Assembly (NCBI RefSeq): GCF_015832195.1
Contig: NC_052031.1
Location: 7,627,850 to 7,691,849 of the forward strand
Source: Motacilla alba alba
Taxonomy: Eukaryota > Chordata > Aves > Passeriformes > Motacillidae
DNA length: 64,000 bases
Reading direction: 5' to 3'
Shown: in pieces, positions 48,552 to 60,643 of the stretch
Position numbering within the stretch: position 1 is the stretch's first letter
Layout: every line of letters begins with the position of its first letter
Position numbers and translations under genes: made by a program
The notes under the pieces: model-generated
What the model was told of the DNA's origin: nothing
The model's input: the letters and a program-made list of their open reading frames with translations, nothing else
The model's database searches: none

Positions 48552-51473
48552 AGGCAACACTATAAAATTACACCTCTGCACCTCTTTTCGCCTTTTTTTA
48601 TTGCTATAAAAGGAGGTGTAAGGGACAGATTCCCAGTAGTTAACAAGGCAACTACTTCAACCATGCATAGGATGCCTAAATATTGAGAGTTTAAAAGCTG
48701 TAGCCCATTAATGCTACTTTGATGGGCCTTGGTGAGATTGTGAATATTGGCATTAAAGCTGACATTTTTTTTTTAAGCCTAACATTTCTGTTAATGCATG
48801 ATTTTTCAGTATAGTTGACTTCAATATTTGTAGATTTAAGCTCTAAGAACCTACTTCAGCAAGGGGTTTGATGGATTGGTCTTTTGGGGTTGTCAGGGTT
48901 TGCCCTGTACCATTGTGACCCTGTTCTCCACCACAAACCTGCACTTGCAGTGACCTGAAAACCTCTTGTCACAAACAAGAACAAGTGAAAAAAGTGTTAT
49001 TTTTAGATGCTATTCTTGAGTATTGGAATTCCTGCTTTGGAAGAGAGAACCTCAGGAAAATCATTGAAATGCCTGGACCTCCTGAAAATGCTGATTCTTG
49101 CTGTGTGAAAGCAAAGTGATACAAGGCAGTAGGGTGAATATCTGTAGGATTGTGTAAAATCACCACATATAGTGAAAGTATCACTGAAAAAGTTTAACCA
49201 CGTAGGAAGTTGTGTGCACTTATTAAACTTAAAATATGATTGCATTTGCATTTAAATGTATGTAATAAAAAGAAAATAAAACCCACAAAAAACAACCCGT
49301 GATGTATAAATTTTAAATTATAAAATTTTCATGTCATGAATATTAAAGAAGAGTGTCATGCATAGGTGATAATAAAAGTCATTCTCACTTTGACAAACTA
49401 CATTTATTTGGTTGTAAAAATCTGAGGAAAAACACAAAAACTCATAGAAAGCTTGTTTCAGTTAATGGAAAAATATTCAGTTTGTGGAATTGGATTAAAG
49501 CTGTCCAAATATTACTGCTGGGTGAGTAAAAGACTAGATGACTCAAAACATTAGAACAATGAAGGTAAACTTATGTATCAACATCCTTTGTGATCACATT
49601 CTTTACTTCGGCTTTCTCTTTAGCCTGTTTTTGTTTTAGAAAATTTAGAAGCTCACTGAAAAATTATGATTTTTCAATCAGTCTTGTCTAAAGCCTGTTT
49701 GAGAAGCAATAGAGATTTGCAGATTAATTTGTTAGGTTTCAAGACTAAAGGGTTAAAAACCCCATAATCCAAAACCTGATGGCATAAAAGGAATAATTGG
49801 GATTTTTGCTTTGGTTGTGGAGTTATCTCCATCCTGTGTAAAGGACACTGGAGAACTCCCTGAGAAGTAAGGCTGGTCAATTGGGATGAAACCTCAGTGT
49901 TTATGGGGTAATTAGGGTGTGAAGCAGGATTTCAAAAGAGTATTTGAAAGGGTCAACCCCTTCTGCCTGTTCACAAAGTAATGGCCAAGTTTCCTGTTAA
50001 ATAAACCCCCAGTTTGAATTCACAAGTGCAGCAGCATGCTTGGGGGTTTTTATTTTACTGAGTTGGGCTTCTCTCAGTGTGTGAAAGTGAGTGGAATTCA
50101 TCTCTCTGAGTGGTGCTTCTCCAGTGGGCAGCACTGTCCTCTTCAACCTGCATCCCCCCTGTCCTGCCTGCACCAGTCCACCCTCCACCCGTGCTTGTTG
50201 CCCACAAAAGAATTTGGTGTTTCCTTCACTGGTACAAGGCTCTTTCACCAGCACACTCCTAGGGAAGAAAATGGAGAAGGGAGGGGAGCTTAGTCACAGT
50301 GAATTCATCTTCATAGAAGGTTAATTTTCAAGAGGGAAGGCTCTGAACTATCTGTTGGTCTCTTTTGACATTTGTAGAGCTTTGTGAGCATGAAAGGCTG
50401 TGAGTGCTCAGTGTTACGGTTCTCAGAGACTGCAGTGACATGCTGCTACCCTGCAGAAAGCCAATGTGCCTCTGACAGGTCTATTACCAGCAAGGTCTGA
50501 CTGTGGCTTATTGCATTCGACATCTTTTTACAAAGGGTAGAGTGTTTTAAAGAATTTCAAGGAAGAACTGGGAGAAAATGGTTGCAGCAATTTCTTTTCT
50601 CCACTCCAAAGACAATGCTGGTGTTAAAGCAGCTGACCTCCTCCAAAGCAGCTGTTATTTAAGGGCAGAAATGGTAAAATCTGGCCTTATAATCAAATCC
50701 AAGGTGGTATTTAGACTGTAAAACCCTTTGAGCAAGGTCCTCTGGGTCAGACAGAGCAAGACCCTGGGTGGTTTAAGGACTATAACTGGATGAGTGTGTA
50801 TCAGAAAAACATTGGGTTGCTGCTGAGAATCCTGAAAGGCAGAACAACATATGGGCTAGCAAAACATTAGATGTATCTCAGGGATTGGAAAGAACTATTA
50901 CTAAATGTGTGGTGAAACACTGTCAGGTGAGAACCACTGACATACATGGTGTCCTGGCAGGAGCAGGGGCTGCAGAGAAGGAGGAGGTGGGGATGGGTGG
51001 TGGGAATGGCTCCCTCATTGTGGAAGTTGTCTGGACATTGTCTGTGCTGTTTTTTGCACCACAATTATATAAATCTATATTACAAACCAAACTAGATTCT
51101 ATATAATATAGTCTCCTAACTGGGCAGCTTCTTATGTTTTCCTGCTCCTGAAGTTTCTCTGTGTTAATCCAATAAATGCTGCTGCATTACAAGCACTGGT
51201 TATCACAGGAGGGGTCACGATGAGCTTGAAGCTTCAAGCTGCAGCTGTACTGGCTGGAAAGGGCATCCTCCCCTACCCTGGGTGCTGTGCCAAGGTTTTT
51301 GCCTGTCCAGAGATGTACTGTGGCCCAGGCATCATCACCTCTGAGCCATGAAGAAGTTTTGTGCCAGTACCCCTTGGGGCAGCCCCATCGCTGCACGGCA
51401 GTGGTTAATTAAGCAAACGTGAGGCTTTGTGTGTTTGGGGGTTACTGAAAAACCTCCCTTTTATGGGGAGATA
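48552..51473. other. Unannotated non-coding DNA, probable intron
   Basis: No exon, RNA gene or repeat beyond A/T-rich stretches near 49260-49340 was identified. Confidence 0.55.
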
Positions 51474-51810
51474 ATAGAATTACAGAATGGTTTGTGTTGG
51501 AAAGGACCTTAATGCTTATCCAGTCCCAGCTTCCATCTTTCACTAGACCAGGTTGCTCCAAGCCCCGTCCAACCTACCCTTGAACACTTCCAGTGAAGGC
51601 ACATCCACAGCTTCTCTGGGCAACCAGTTCCAGTATCTCACCACCTTCACAGTAAATAATTTCTTCTTAATATCTAATCTAAACCTGCCCTCTTTCATTT
51701 AAAACCCTTGCCCTTTCATCCTGTCATTACGTGCCCTTGTGAAAAGCCTCTCTGCACCTCACCTGTAGATCTCCTTTAGGTAGTGGAAGATGCTGGAAGG
51801 TCTCCTCAGA
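51474..51810 (-). mobile_element. CR1 LINE 3' fragment
   Basis: The + strand starts tagaattacagaatggtttg and ttggaaaggacctt, the reverse-complement CR1 3' end. It continues through cagcttctctgggcaacc, ttcttcttaatatctaatct and ctttcatcctgtcattacg. About 340 bp are present, truncated at the CR1 5' side and diverged. It is one of the longer CR1 copies in the window. Confidence 0.93.
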
Positions 51811-54538
51811 CACTTTTTTTGGACTATTTACCATAAAATAGCCCTCTAAGAGGATAGGTAGTAACTTTGTACCTCTCACCTCCTCATCAGGGGATTAATT
51901 AGGTGTGCTTTTCAAGATATATTGGCAGTCTTGAGGTCTTTGTCTCTAATTATTATAATCTGTTTTGTCTCAAGTGTTTCGCCTCTGGAATTGGGCAGCA
52001 TTTTCTTGCCTTTTGGGCAATTTGACTGTCAAAGCTGTTATTTTCACTCAGTGTTATGGCCTCATATAATTCCTTGCTCTTAATTCTACAAAAGAGAAAA
52101 ATTGATATCTCAGTTTCTCAGCCTCCTACACAGGGTAACACAGTGTTTGCCTTTTATTCCCAGAGTAACAGAGTTAGCAGTGCTAAAATCTGGTCCTGTT
52201 CTCTGTTACTGGAGAAGTAATAAAAATAAAATTATAGAGGAAATTGTTTTTTTTTTTTTGTTTGTTGCTATGTTGGCTTGGGGATTGAGTGATGTGCTGC
52301 TGAAACTGGAGATTTAATGATGGCTCATTCTCACTCCACTGCTGGATGTTGCCTTTTGAATTAATCTCTAGGTCTTTGAACTAATTATTTTGAGGACGTA
52401 TGAGGATGTGTAAGTGTTGCCTCCCTTCCCCCATGCTGGCATGGCCTTTGAGGAGGGAAAGGACTTACACAAAGTCGGATATAAATCCTGACCCTGTCTG
52501 AGTAAATTAAGAAGGAGGTGGAATTACTGATAGGAGCACTCGGCTCCATAATCCAAACAAGAATGAACATTCAGATGAGAAATGCTTTGGATGCTTAGGT
52601 GAATCCAGAGTGAAGTTTTAATTATATCCTTTTGTGACTAAGCCTGAATTGCTGCCTTAACAACTTCCCAATCAGTAAGGCTGGATGAAATGGTGTTAAA
52701 TAATGTTAGTGTTTTGCCACTGACATTTCCTAGGAGCAAGACCACTCTGTTAATTTTCCATGAGAAGCACACTGAGCCATTTTCTGCTCTGCTCCCTCTC
52801 TCTCTGATGCCATCAGGAAGGTGTTTGCCCATGGGAGTGGGAGCTGACTGTGCAATGGACAGCTGTGATGGGCACAAGCTGCTGTCATCATTCCAAGAAC
52901 AGCGGGGTCAGTTGAGACCATCCGATGTTCACAGGAACCCCAGGTCCCACTGCAGTCAGGAAATTGGGATCTGCCTCTGAATTTTTTTATTGTCACTGCA
53001 TGGTTTAGGTTTTGCAGCTATTTGTCTTCTCTGACTATATAGGGTCAGAGATAAGGATGAGACCTGCTCTGCTGCCTGGAAGTTAAACTGCCTCTAACTG
53101 TGCCTTGCTTCTGAGTTTTCCAAATTCCCAGCAGTGAGGCCACACCCAGTATGCTGCAGCCCTTGACCATTGCCATAGAGGGACATTACCAAGTCTGTGT
53201 GTGCATGCCTGCTCAGATCTGGTAATACACATTTCTTCTGGAGAAGGGCTTCATCAGAGCATGCTTTTAAGGTATTAGAGATGCAGAGATTTAAGTGGGT
53301 GGCCCAGTGGTACTCTCAAAGCCACAGAAGCTGGTGGCAGAAGGAGGATCAGGAGCTGTAAATCTTATTCCCAGTGTTTGCTCTAAACACTAATGAACAC
53401 TTTTCTTAATGCAAAGCCAAAGCCTAAAGTCTGTGTTGTGAAATATCCAGGAGAGTGAAACTTAGGATGCTTATAAGCCAGTTATTGTCAACCCTCCCAG
53501 GCATTTAATGCATAATTCTGACTCACTCTTCTATACCATTATGAGTAATCAAGGTGGTAAAATTATGTTAATCTCTGATTGCAGTTATTTATAACAGTTT
53601 CTCAGGTTCAGGAGAAAGCATGCAACTAGTGCCCAGCTTAGGGTAACTACTAAAATTACCCACAGCCCAAAGAGCAGCAGCATTCATTCTTACATATACA
53701 TTTTCATTGTTCTTAGTCATCACAGGACTCCTCAGGAAGAAAGCGAAAACCATTTAATTAATTAGATGGAATATTGGAAAAAAGTGGGTGGAAAATGAGT
53801 CAGTGACTGTAGTTGTTGTGATACCCAGATGTGCATGTTATGGACAGGTCTGGTAGTTTCATTTGGATACATACTCATGAGTAATTCCCTGTTCCCTTCT
53901 GCCATGCAGATAAGAGCATCTGCACTCTCATTTATTATTTATCTGTGAGCAATGTTTTTCTTTTAATTAGAAATGTCAAAGTAAAATGATCTTTTCTGTG
54001 ACTAGAAATGGTTCTTGTACATAAAGGGTAATGTGTGCTTGGAAAATGTTAATACATTTCAATTTAGTGAACATCATGTTAAAGCTACTGTACTGCGCCG
54101 AGCTTTGTAGAAACAGTGTTTTGGAGAAGATGATGAAATTTGATAAAAAGCTCCACTATTTTTGGTCAACCATTCTTTCTGTATGGTTAATATCATCCCC
54201 ATATGTTACAAAGCCTTTTGCTGGTGGATGCACATGAAGTTTAACAAGTGGGATGAGAGGCACTGCTGTACCACACCTCTGCTCTGCACTTTCATTTTTC
54301 CCCATTTCACATTTGGTCACTTCTCAGTCTGCTGCCTTGATTGCTCTCTGTAATTAAATTCTCAGCAGCAAATTCAATTTCTGGGCAGCTGTGGCAATGC
54401 ACACGTTCCTCCTGTGTCTTCTTGGATGGTGCAGAGAAAAGCAAGGCGGCACATGCAAAAGCTGTCAACTGTCTCTAGCAGGAGGAGTTGAGGAGGGAAG
54501 GACAGTGAGGTAAGGGCTAGTCCTGCCAGTCCAACATA

Positions 54539-54570
54539 AATAAAAACACTCCTTAATAAAAACACTCTTG
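54539..54570. repeat. Two-copy 16-bp tandem repeat
   Basis: aataaaaacactcctt at 54539 is followed directly by aataaaaacactcttg at 54555. Each copy carries an AATAAA word, but no other sign of a transcript end is present. Confidence 0.8.
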
Positions 54571-55796
54571 AATTCATGGAAAAGGCATCTGTATTTTTGG
54601 GATATGGTTTCCACTCCCTTTCTCCAGGCAGCGTGGCTCTGGGAGGGTGGGTGCTGGATGTTGTATATTCAGGTCCACGACAGAAGTGCTGGAGCAGGCT
54701 GCTAACAAAGGGGATCCTGTTTTTAGTGTTCAATGCTACCTGGGCACCAGGTCACTCAGGGAGAGATCTGCCTATTCAGATTGACCTGGGCATGCTCAGT
54801 CCCACTGTGCTACAGACAGACCTTTCCATGTGGCTTCCCATTTTTTAATGTGGCTAAAAGGGGACTCCACAGCCTTTGGGTTGCCAGACTTTGCTACATA
54901 ACCCAGCTTCATCAGCACTAAATCTTCTAGCCCTTTTTAAAAAGGAGCAGCTGTGGGAAGATTAATGTGTTTGAAAGCATCAGTCTATGACAAATGGTGT
55001 TTTTTGGTAACTCTGGCTCACGTGGGCAATTTCTCTGGAGCCAGTGGGATGACTTGCTTGAGCAGAAGCCATCAGTCCCAGCTCCTGCACAGCCCTAATG
55101 AAGTGAGTGGCACTGAAGGAAGGATGCTGCTTCTCAGAGGAAGGCACAGATCCAGCCTGAGTAGATGGTGTTGTAGGCAATCATCCCTGCTCTGTAGTTT
55201 CATCACTTTAGGAAGCATGACTAAAGAAATAGTTTCCTTCAAGAATTCCCAGTATGTTTTGAGTCAGGTTAGGTTAGATGCCATTGGGTCAGAGGAGGAG
55301 AGGCTCAGCTAGCCTAGAAGCTGTGTACATTCTTGCCACGAATAACAATCCCTGCTGTAATCATTTGTAAGCCAGTGATGAGGGCTTTGATGGATTTGAT
55401 AGCCTAACCTGGATGACTTCAGTAGTCATAATTTCTTCATCAGGTTAAAAGAATGAAGATAGACTGGGATATTGTGAAACTGGTACCTAAAGGTGTTTAA
55501 AAGCAACACCCTGACTATGAAAGCTGCTCACTTCAAGTAATATTAATGTTTCTAGATTTTCCCAGACAGCTGCATATGAAGGTTCTTCAAGTTGCCATGC
55601 ATTTTCCATGGTGTGTGTAGGGTGGGAGTGACAGGAAAAGTTTCCAGCTGAGTTGGGCTGCTTTTATCATTTAGTGTTTTTTTTTCTCTCTGGTGATCTG
55701 ACTCAATGAACTTTTGATGTGGGGTGCTGCAACATGCAGCTCATAGCATCAAAAAGCTGCTTCCCAATGAGCTAGGTATGCAGCAAGACTTGGAAA

Positions 55797-55948
55797 TTAT
55801 TATTATTATTATTATCACTACAAAAAAAAAAAAAAAAAAGAAATCAAAACCAACCAAACCAAAAAACCAACCAACAACAAAAAACCCCACAGAAAACAGA
55901 AAACAAAAACAAAACAAAAAACAACCAAACAAAAAAAACCCCTCAAAA
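55797..55948. repeat. (ATT)n microsatellite followed by A-rich A/C tract
   Basis: About six to seven ATT units (55797-55816) lead into an A run (55822-55839), then about 110 bp of aacc and caaaac words with almost no T or G. The marked strand asymmetry suggests an origin from a poly(A)-type tail that later diversified. Confidence 0.88.
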
Positions 55949-57806
55949 TCTTCAACAGATCAAAACTATCAAAACTAGACTGCAGAACTGATCCACTAAT
56001 CATCCTGGTCATGATGAAAGTGATGGTATTATAAAAACAGTGGGGATAAAGATGCCTGCTCTGAGAAAGGTAAACAACTAGGTAGACAAAAAAAGAGGCG
56101 TCTTTGTGTAATACAGGGAAAATAGCAAACAGAAATGAAGAATTATACATATTATATAAAATAGGTGATATTGGGCTAAAATATATCAAAGAAATGGAGA
56201 GAGATTTTAGACTCTTAGAGAAGAGAGTATAATGTTTTCTTTACACTAACTCCATTACTGATGGTATCTTAAGTGTTTTATGATGAAAGGATACTGACTC
56301 ATGAAATACCTTTATGGAAAATAATTAGTAGTAAAGAGCTTGTACAATAACTGGAAGGATGATTGGAATCTAGAGAACAAATATTCAATTAATGTATATG
56401 AAGAGTTTGGTATGATAATGAGTAACAGAAAATTCTGAGAAATATAAAAAGATAATGCTTAGTGTTACTCTAAAAAAATACACCATCAGCTACCGCTGGC
56501 CCATAAACCTGATTGAAACAGTGTAACAAATAACAGGGGAGACAAAATCATTATCTTGCAAATAGAACAATCATGGATTTCACTGGAATAAATAATGCCA
56601 GACAAGTTTCATTGCATTTTTGCACTTGCTATCATATTGCATTGAAAAAACATCATAAAGGAAATTCAGCCTGTGCTTTGGATCCCATCTTATTGATAAG
56701 TAACCAGAGAACTAAAAACAAAGCAGTGGCATGTCCAGACAGAGATTCATAGCAGGGAATTTATCCACAGAGCAAAAAGCACTTTCATTTAGCATTTCTT
56801 TGATAAGGGCATGTTTTAACTGTGTAGATGGTACTAAACTGGCAGGCACAGGAAACACCGAGGAAAAAGGAACAATTCATGGCATGGAGAAATTTGGTTG
56901 TTACATGTGTAACTTAGTGACAAGGCATCCAATAAATTATTTTTACATCCTCAGTGTCAGCTTTATTTTTTTTTCAGTATTTTAAGTGTACACAAAAAAA
57001 AAGATGACATGAAGCTCTCCCCTGTTTCTATGCAGCAGAAAGGGTTGGCTATATGCAGTGAATCCACTCAAGAGCAGATTTGCAGTGCTTTGCTCAGAAG
57101 GAGACTGAGCCAAATTTGCCCAAATTTGCAATGGTAATCCAATTCTGTCTTACATCTCCTTTAAGGGCTGTTCCTGGACCTGTAGGCAGCTTTTTGTCCA
57201 CATGCATATTTGTTAATTTTCATTGTAAAAGTTCCATCTCTCCTGTAAACGATCTAATACAACACACAGCAGGGAATGCAACTCACAGGGGAGAATATAG
57301 ATCCTGGCCCCTGGTCTATCAGCCCTCTACAGATGCATGCTTAGTGCTGAGGTTGGGCTGGGTATGAAAACACTCAGTATTTTGGGTTTAAATGATGGAT
57401 CCGCATGCTGCAATGCTCTACTGTGTAGCTGCAGGTAGAAATGCTCTCCCAGATGATTCAGTGTCTGCCTGATAGCTAATATCCAGCAATAATTAAAAAA
57501 AATTACTTTCTAATGACTCTTTAAGGGGGGAACTATATTAACCAGTAAAAATTACTTCCAGTGAATAATTAAAGTATCTGTGGTAAAAATAATCTAAAAG
57601 ACATGATTAGTGGAAATAGAAACCTGTAAATAGGAAATTGTATATAGACACAGGGATGAAGGGTGTCAGCATAACAGATGAAATTCAGAGCAGTGAGAAA
57701 GATCAGTTTGGTGACAAAAAGTGCTAGTCTGTCTTGTGGTGGCTTTCCCTGAAGAAATAATAGAAAATACCAGTGATGAAGGGTGTAAATAAACAGCTTA
57801 TGGAAG

Positions 57807-57878
57807 AATTCAATTAAAATTCAGATTTGATTCAAACTCAATTCAAATTAAATTCAAAACTTCAATTCAAATTCAAAT
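57807..57878. repeat. Degenerate ATTCAA-type tandem repeat
   Basis: About ten copies of aattcaa, attcaaa and close variants in 72 bp between single-copy flanks. The unit is 6-7 bp and imperfect. Confidence 0.8.
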
Positions 57879-60577
57879 ACATTGTAAGTGGTTGTAATGG
57901 AGAGAGAAAATGTGGCATCAGTTTTATTCTCCTGTTTATGGCCCCTAAGCACTAAATTGAAGCTGAACTGTCTGGAATACCACCAGGATGAGATGAGGAC
58001 CTCTCACTGCTGACAGGGTGAACAATTTGGGATGTCTGGGGTTGCTGGGGCTGGCTCCTTGACTCTTGCATCCTGTGGTGGCAGCAGTGGAGGCTTTCCA
58101 GGGCACTTCTTTTTTACTGGGGAGCAAAGGTGTGGTACAAAAATATTTTCCTGGGAAACTGAGGTGGATTTAGCCTTTTAAAAATCAAATACAGGTATCC
58201 TGAGTGACAGCATTGGTGGAACTGCTGGCTTTAAAAACCCTTGGAAATGCAGGTATGATTACCAAAACAATCTTGACACAGCTTCTGCCCCTTTCCCTGC
58301 TGCCTTCTGAGAGCACCCCTGTGATCCATGGTGGATCCCGGGAGCCAGCAGCCTGTCCTGGCTGGGATGAGGTGTGCATCCGTTTAGGAACAGCTCTGAT
58401 GGCACCTCATGTTGCTGAGGCTGCTTGAGGGCTGGAAGCTTTGTCCCCTCCTGACTTCCAGCTCCCAGCAGCGCCTGAAGGCAGAGGGACTTTAATGAGC
58501 CTGCCTCTCACCATAGCGGAGCCCGAGGGGCAATTGCAGGTGGTGTTTGGGTTTCAGGATCATTAAATTAATCAGGAAAATGCAGCCGAGTTCCTGTGAG
58601 GATGTTGTGCTTTGTAGCTGATGAGACTGTGTTCTACCTGCTGCCTTTGTCCACTGCCCAGAAACAGCGAGAAAAGCTGAAAAAAAAGAGGAAAAAATAT
58701 CCAGCTGGAAAAAGAACCAGCTTAATGTTCATTAGTGTAAGATGAAAACAGCCCTGAATGTGGGATGTTCTATTGACTTCAGGTAAGCATGCTGCAATAT
58801 TAGCTGCATGTTTACCATTTACCTGGTTTACTCTGTGAATGTATGACATGATAGCTGATATATTTCTTTCTAATGTATCCCTTACAGTTAAAACAACCCC
58901 CTACTTCCTATTTGGCAGCAATGACCTTGCCTGCTGCCTCCATCTTAGTTTTATTTCTTCATTCTCCTTATAATCCTTTAATTTATGTCCTTTCCCTACT
59001 AGGCTTGTGCTTCTTCCCCTGCTATAGCACAGGCAGGTTTAGAAATGGTTTTATGGACTGAAATAACAGAGATAAAGAGCCAGCTCGTGCGAGTCATCTG
59101 TACATAAAAGACCAATTAACCTTGAGATTCAATCCTGAAGGAATCTGGGGAAGATTTCTGCTACTCATAAGCCTATGGTGCTTTTTCTTTTCCCTCTTTT
59201 CTTTGAAATGTGCTATTGGATCAAGCTGTAAAGAAACTCCATTGACTTCAATGGTACAAATGAAATTAGATTTTGATACTGAGTTTGTCTCAGTAGTTTC
59301 CTTTGAAGAATGCATGTTCTAGGAAAAAAGCTCTGGGACAAGATGTAACTGCAGTGAAGATATAACAGGGTGACTTTGGACCAAAGAAATTTCTTTTAAT
59401 CAAGAGAATTGTAGAAGTCTTTGTGATTTGCATTTTTCACAGCTTACTCTCTGGAGCACAAATTCAGTTCTGTGAAGTTGGATGTAAATGCACGAGGGGT
59501 CATTTTACAGAGCATTCGTGTAGATAGAAGTTATCAAAATAGAGCAAGTTGTTTGTTTAAAGGAAGAGAACATAGGCAGCAAAGATAAAGACAAATGTTG
59601 GCAACCAATTCTGTTATGCTGAAGGATAAGTTGGTAATAATACCAAAGATTTAAATGAAAAGTGGCTTCTAGATGTGGGGTGAAACCTTTATATTTATAT
59701 TGAAGGTATGAAATACATTGGAATCTCTCATTGCTTCTTTGGAGCATTACATTCACAGCACTGACTTTATTTATTTTTTTTAATACACAATGTGCTATAT
59801 ATAGATACCCTTGATTTCAGTAAAAAAAAAAAAAAAGACTCTTGGTTTAGAGAACACTTCTCACCAGTCTAAATAATTTCTCATGTCTGACATGCTACAA
59901 CTTGGGAATTGTATTGAATTTATGATTTTCCCTCCAACTTTTACAAGACTTTATTAATGTCAAGTGAAAGGAAAGGAATTATCATTTGGTTATTGAATCA
60001 TACTTAGGAGTTAAAAAGAGATCATATTAGGGAAATTCATGGAAGGAAACTCTTACTACTAACAGGAAACTGATAAGAAACCTCCAGCGAAGCCAAGTTG
60101 GCGTAGGAGTCTGGAAATTCATAGATATTTGCAAATTGCAGTGTGGCAGTCCTGAAAAGCATTGAAGCTGTCCTTGAAGTCGATAAGAGATGAGAAAGCT
60201 TCTCTCCTCAACTGAACTCCAGGACAAGTTTTAGCTCTGAAGCAAATATTGTTGGATTTTTATTTGAAAAAAGTCTGAAATGCAAATCTCCTGAAGGAGG
60301 ATGGATTCAAAGTGTGCTGAAGGCAGGAGAAGTTTTTCCTCTGAATTCAGGGGTTTCTTTAACTGCTCTGTGTCCTTCCCCCTCCATTTCTCACTTAGAG
60401 CCTGTACTCTTGCTTCTGTGTTTTAGCTTCTTCACAATGAAAACACAGAGCTGCTCTTTTTATAGTTGGCTTGGCAACAGTGTCATAGGATGCTGTAAGA
60501 CTAAAATGCATTAAAGATATAAGGATGTATAAGCAGCTCCAGTCTATATTAAATCTCATCCTCAGTCTGTCCTTGAT

Positions 60578-60643
60578 GTCTAGTCATGCTAAAACCACAC
60601 ATGGCTAAAGGAGTGAGGTTGGGTGGTTTTAGCATGACTAGAC
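60578..60643. other. Perfect 21-bp inverted repeat with 24-nt loop
   Basis: Arms 60578-60598 and 60623-60643 are exact reverse complements over all 21 positions, starting gtctagtcatgctaaaacc. The spacer 60599-60622 is not complementary. A perfect match this long is not expected by chance locally. It could be a small foldback element, a recent inverted duplication or a hairpin RNA precursor. No target duplication was found at the edges. Confidence 0.85.

Larger units (their letters stand above)
51811..60577. other. Unannotated non-coding DNA, probable intron
   Basis: No exon could be supported. It contains a 16-bp two-copy repeat (54539-54570), an (ATT)n/A-rich block (55797-55948) and an ATTCAA-rich stretch (57807-57878). 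Open frames are short and without recognisable domains. Confidence 0.55.

Noticed and set aside
54539..54570. Paired AATAAA words as a transcript 3' end
   Set aside because: They are part of a 16-bp tandem duplication and no exon or open frame leads into them.
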